This document shows positions 5,851 to 5,964 of a stretch of DNA of 5,964 bases, piece by piece. Where the stretch lies: NCBI GenBank assembly GCA_007124105.1, contig SLFT01000252.1, forward strand, positions 1-5,964, in the 5' to 3' direction. The stretch is from Candidatus Hydrogenedentota bacterium (GTDB lineage: Bacteria > Hydrogenedentota > Hydrogenedentia > Hydrogenedentales > CAITNO01). Position numbers and translations under genes: made by a program. Each line of letters begins with the position of its first letter. Positions within the stretch are counted from its first letter, which is position 1. The notes under the pieces were generated by a model. It searched no databases, was not told the DNA's origin, and saw only the letters and a program-made list of their open reading frames with translations.

Positions 5851-5884
5851 AAACTCAAAGAGCATGGGGAAACTTACGAAGTTT
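5845..5884 (-). terminator. Candidate terminator of the FGE-type gene
   Basis: On the minus strand a perfect 6-bp inverted repeat, AAACTT-cgt-AAGTTT (5884-5870), overlaps the TAA stop (5876-5874) and is followed 16 bases later by nine T (5853-5845). The hairpin is AT-rich and not adjacent to the T-run, so this is not a canonical terminator, but the location is right. Confidence 0.35.
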
Positions 5885-5963
5885 GCGAAACACGAAAGCC
5901 CACTTGATAGCTCCGACTCGTTGGCACGCCATCATAACGATTGGCAGCGCGACAGTGGTCGCC
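5874..5963 (-). CDS. C-terminal end of an FGE-sulfatase (SUMF1-like) domain protein, partial
   Basis: Reading the minus strand from the right edge gives 29 open codons and then TAA (5876-5874). The fragment contains CRAANRY (visible residues 4-10) and SYQVGFRV (18-25), followed by four residues. This is the characteristic end of the formylglycine-generating-enzyme/SUMF1 fold, where an Arg-rich R-x-A-x-R segment is followed about a dozen residues later by a GFR motif at the very C-terminus. Proteins with this fold oxidise the sulfatase active-site Cys to formylglycine or have other roles; many bacterial paralogues are not sulfatase activators, and the catalytic part lies outside the window. 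Translation stops 183 bp before the phosphotransferase start on the same strand, so it may be a separate transcription unit. The call rests on a short stretch, but the motif pair and the stop position agree. Confidence 0.72.
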   Translation of the reverse strand, partial: GDHCRAANRYDGVPTSRSYQVGFRVSQTS

Positions 5964-5964
5964 A

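Noticed and set aside
5691..5873. A sigma-70 promoter for the phosphotransferase block
   Set aside because: I checked minus-strand TATAAA and TATAGA candidates, but none has a credible -35 box at 16-18 bp.
5683..5907. A 74-codon plus-strand frame in the right-hand gap
   Set aside because: It overlaps the start of the phosphotransferase and the end of the FGE-type gene antisense, and passes through the A-tract; no motif supports it.

Overview
The window looks like a bacterial chromosome segment of moderate GC content with Shine-Dalgarno-driven translation. An alpha-L-fucosidase, a xylose-isomerase-like TIM-barrel protein, a twin-arginine leader and a formylglycine-generating-enzyme (FGE) type C-terminus together suggest a polysaccharide-degrading, Gram-negative-type lineage such as the PVC group or Hydrogenedentota. 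That placement is inferred from gene content only. I see no rRNA, tRNA, CRISPR array or insertion sequence.

Left part (1-2043, plus strand): a membrane protein of a family I do not recognise, cut by the left edge, is followed by a 248-bp gap holding short GTC/GAC-type repeats, a weak terminator and a perfect hairpin. A class I SAM-dependent methyltransferase follows. It converges on the minus-strand block with only 9 bp between the two stop codons.

Right part (2053-5963, minus strand, read right to left): the last 29 codons of an FGE-sulfatase (SUMF1-like) domain protein at the right edge; a 183-bp gap with several small palindromes; an ACAD10/11-type APH-fold phosphotransferase; a 78-codon ORF that is essentially only a twin-arginine signal peptide; a GH29 alpha-L-fucosidase; and a sugar phosphate isomerase/epimerase-like protein. 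From the phosphotransferase on, the spacings are 42, 11 and 60 bp, so these four may share a transcript.

The coherent biological story is release of L-fucose (or a related 6-deoxysugar) by the fucosidase, followed by isomerase/epimerase chemistry on a sugar product. The FGE-type gene would fit sulfated fucans if it activates sulfatases, but that is only inferred. The phosphotransferase belongs to a group whose studied members act on hydroxyacyl-CoAs, so its place beside sugar genes is unexplained. The most useful reading-level results are three. First, the FGE C-terminus at the right edge. Second, the fucosidase start moved to an ATG with an ideal ribosome binding site, and that site contains the stop codon of the preceding Tat ORF. 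Third, the Tat-leader-only ORF itself. I found no convincing new multi-gene system here.
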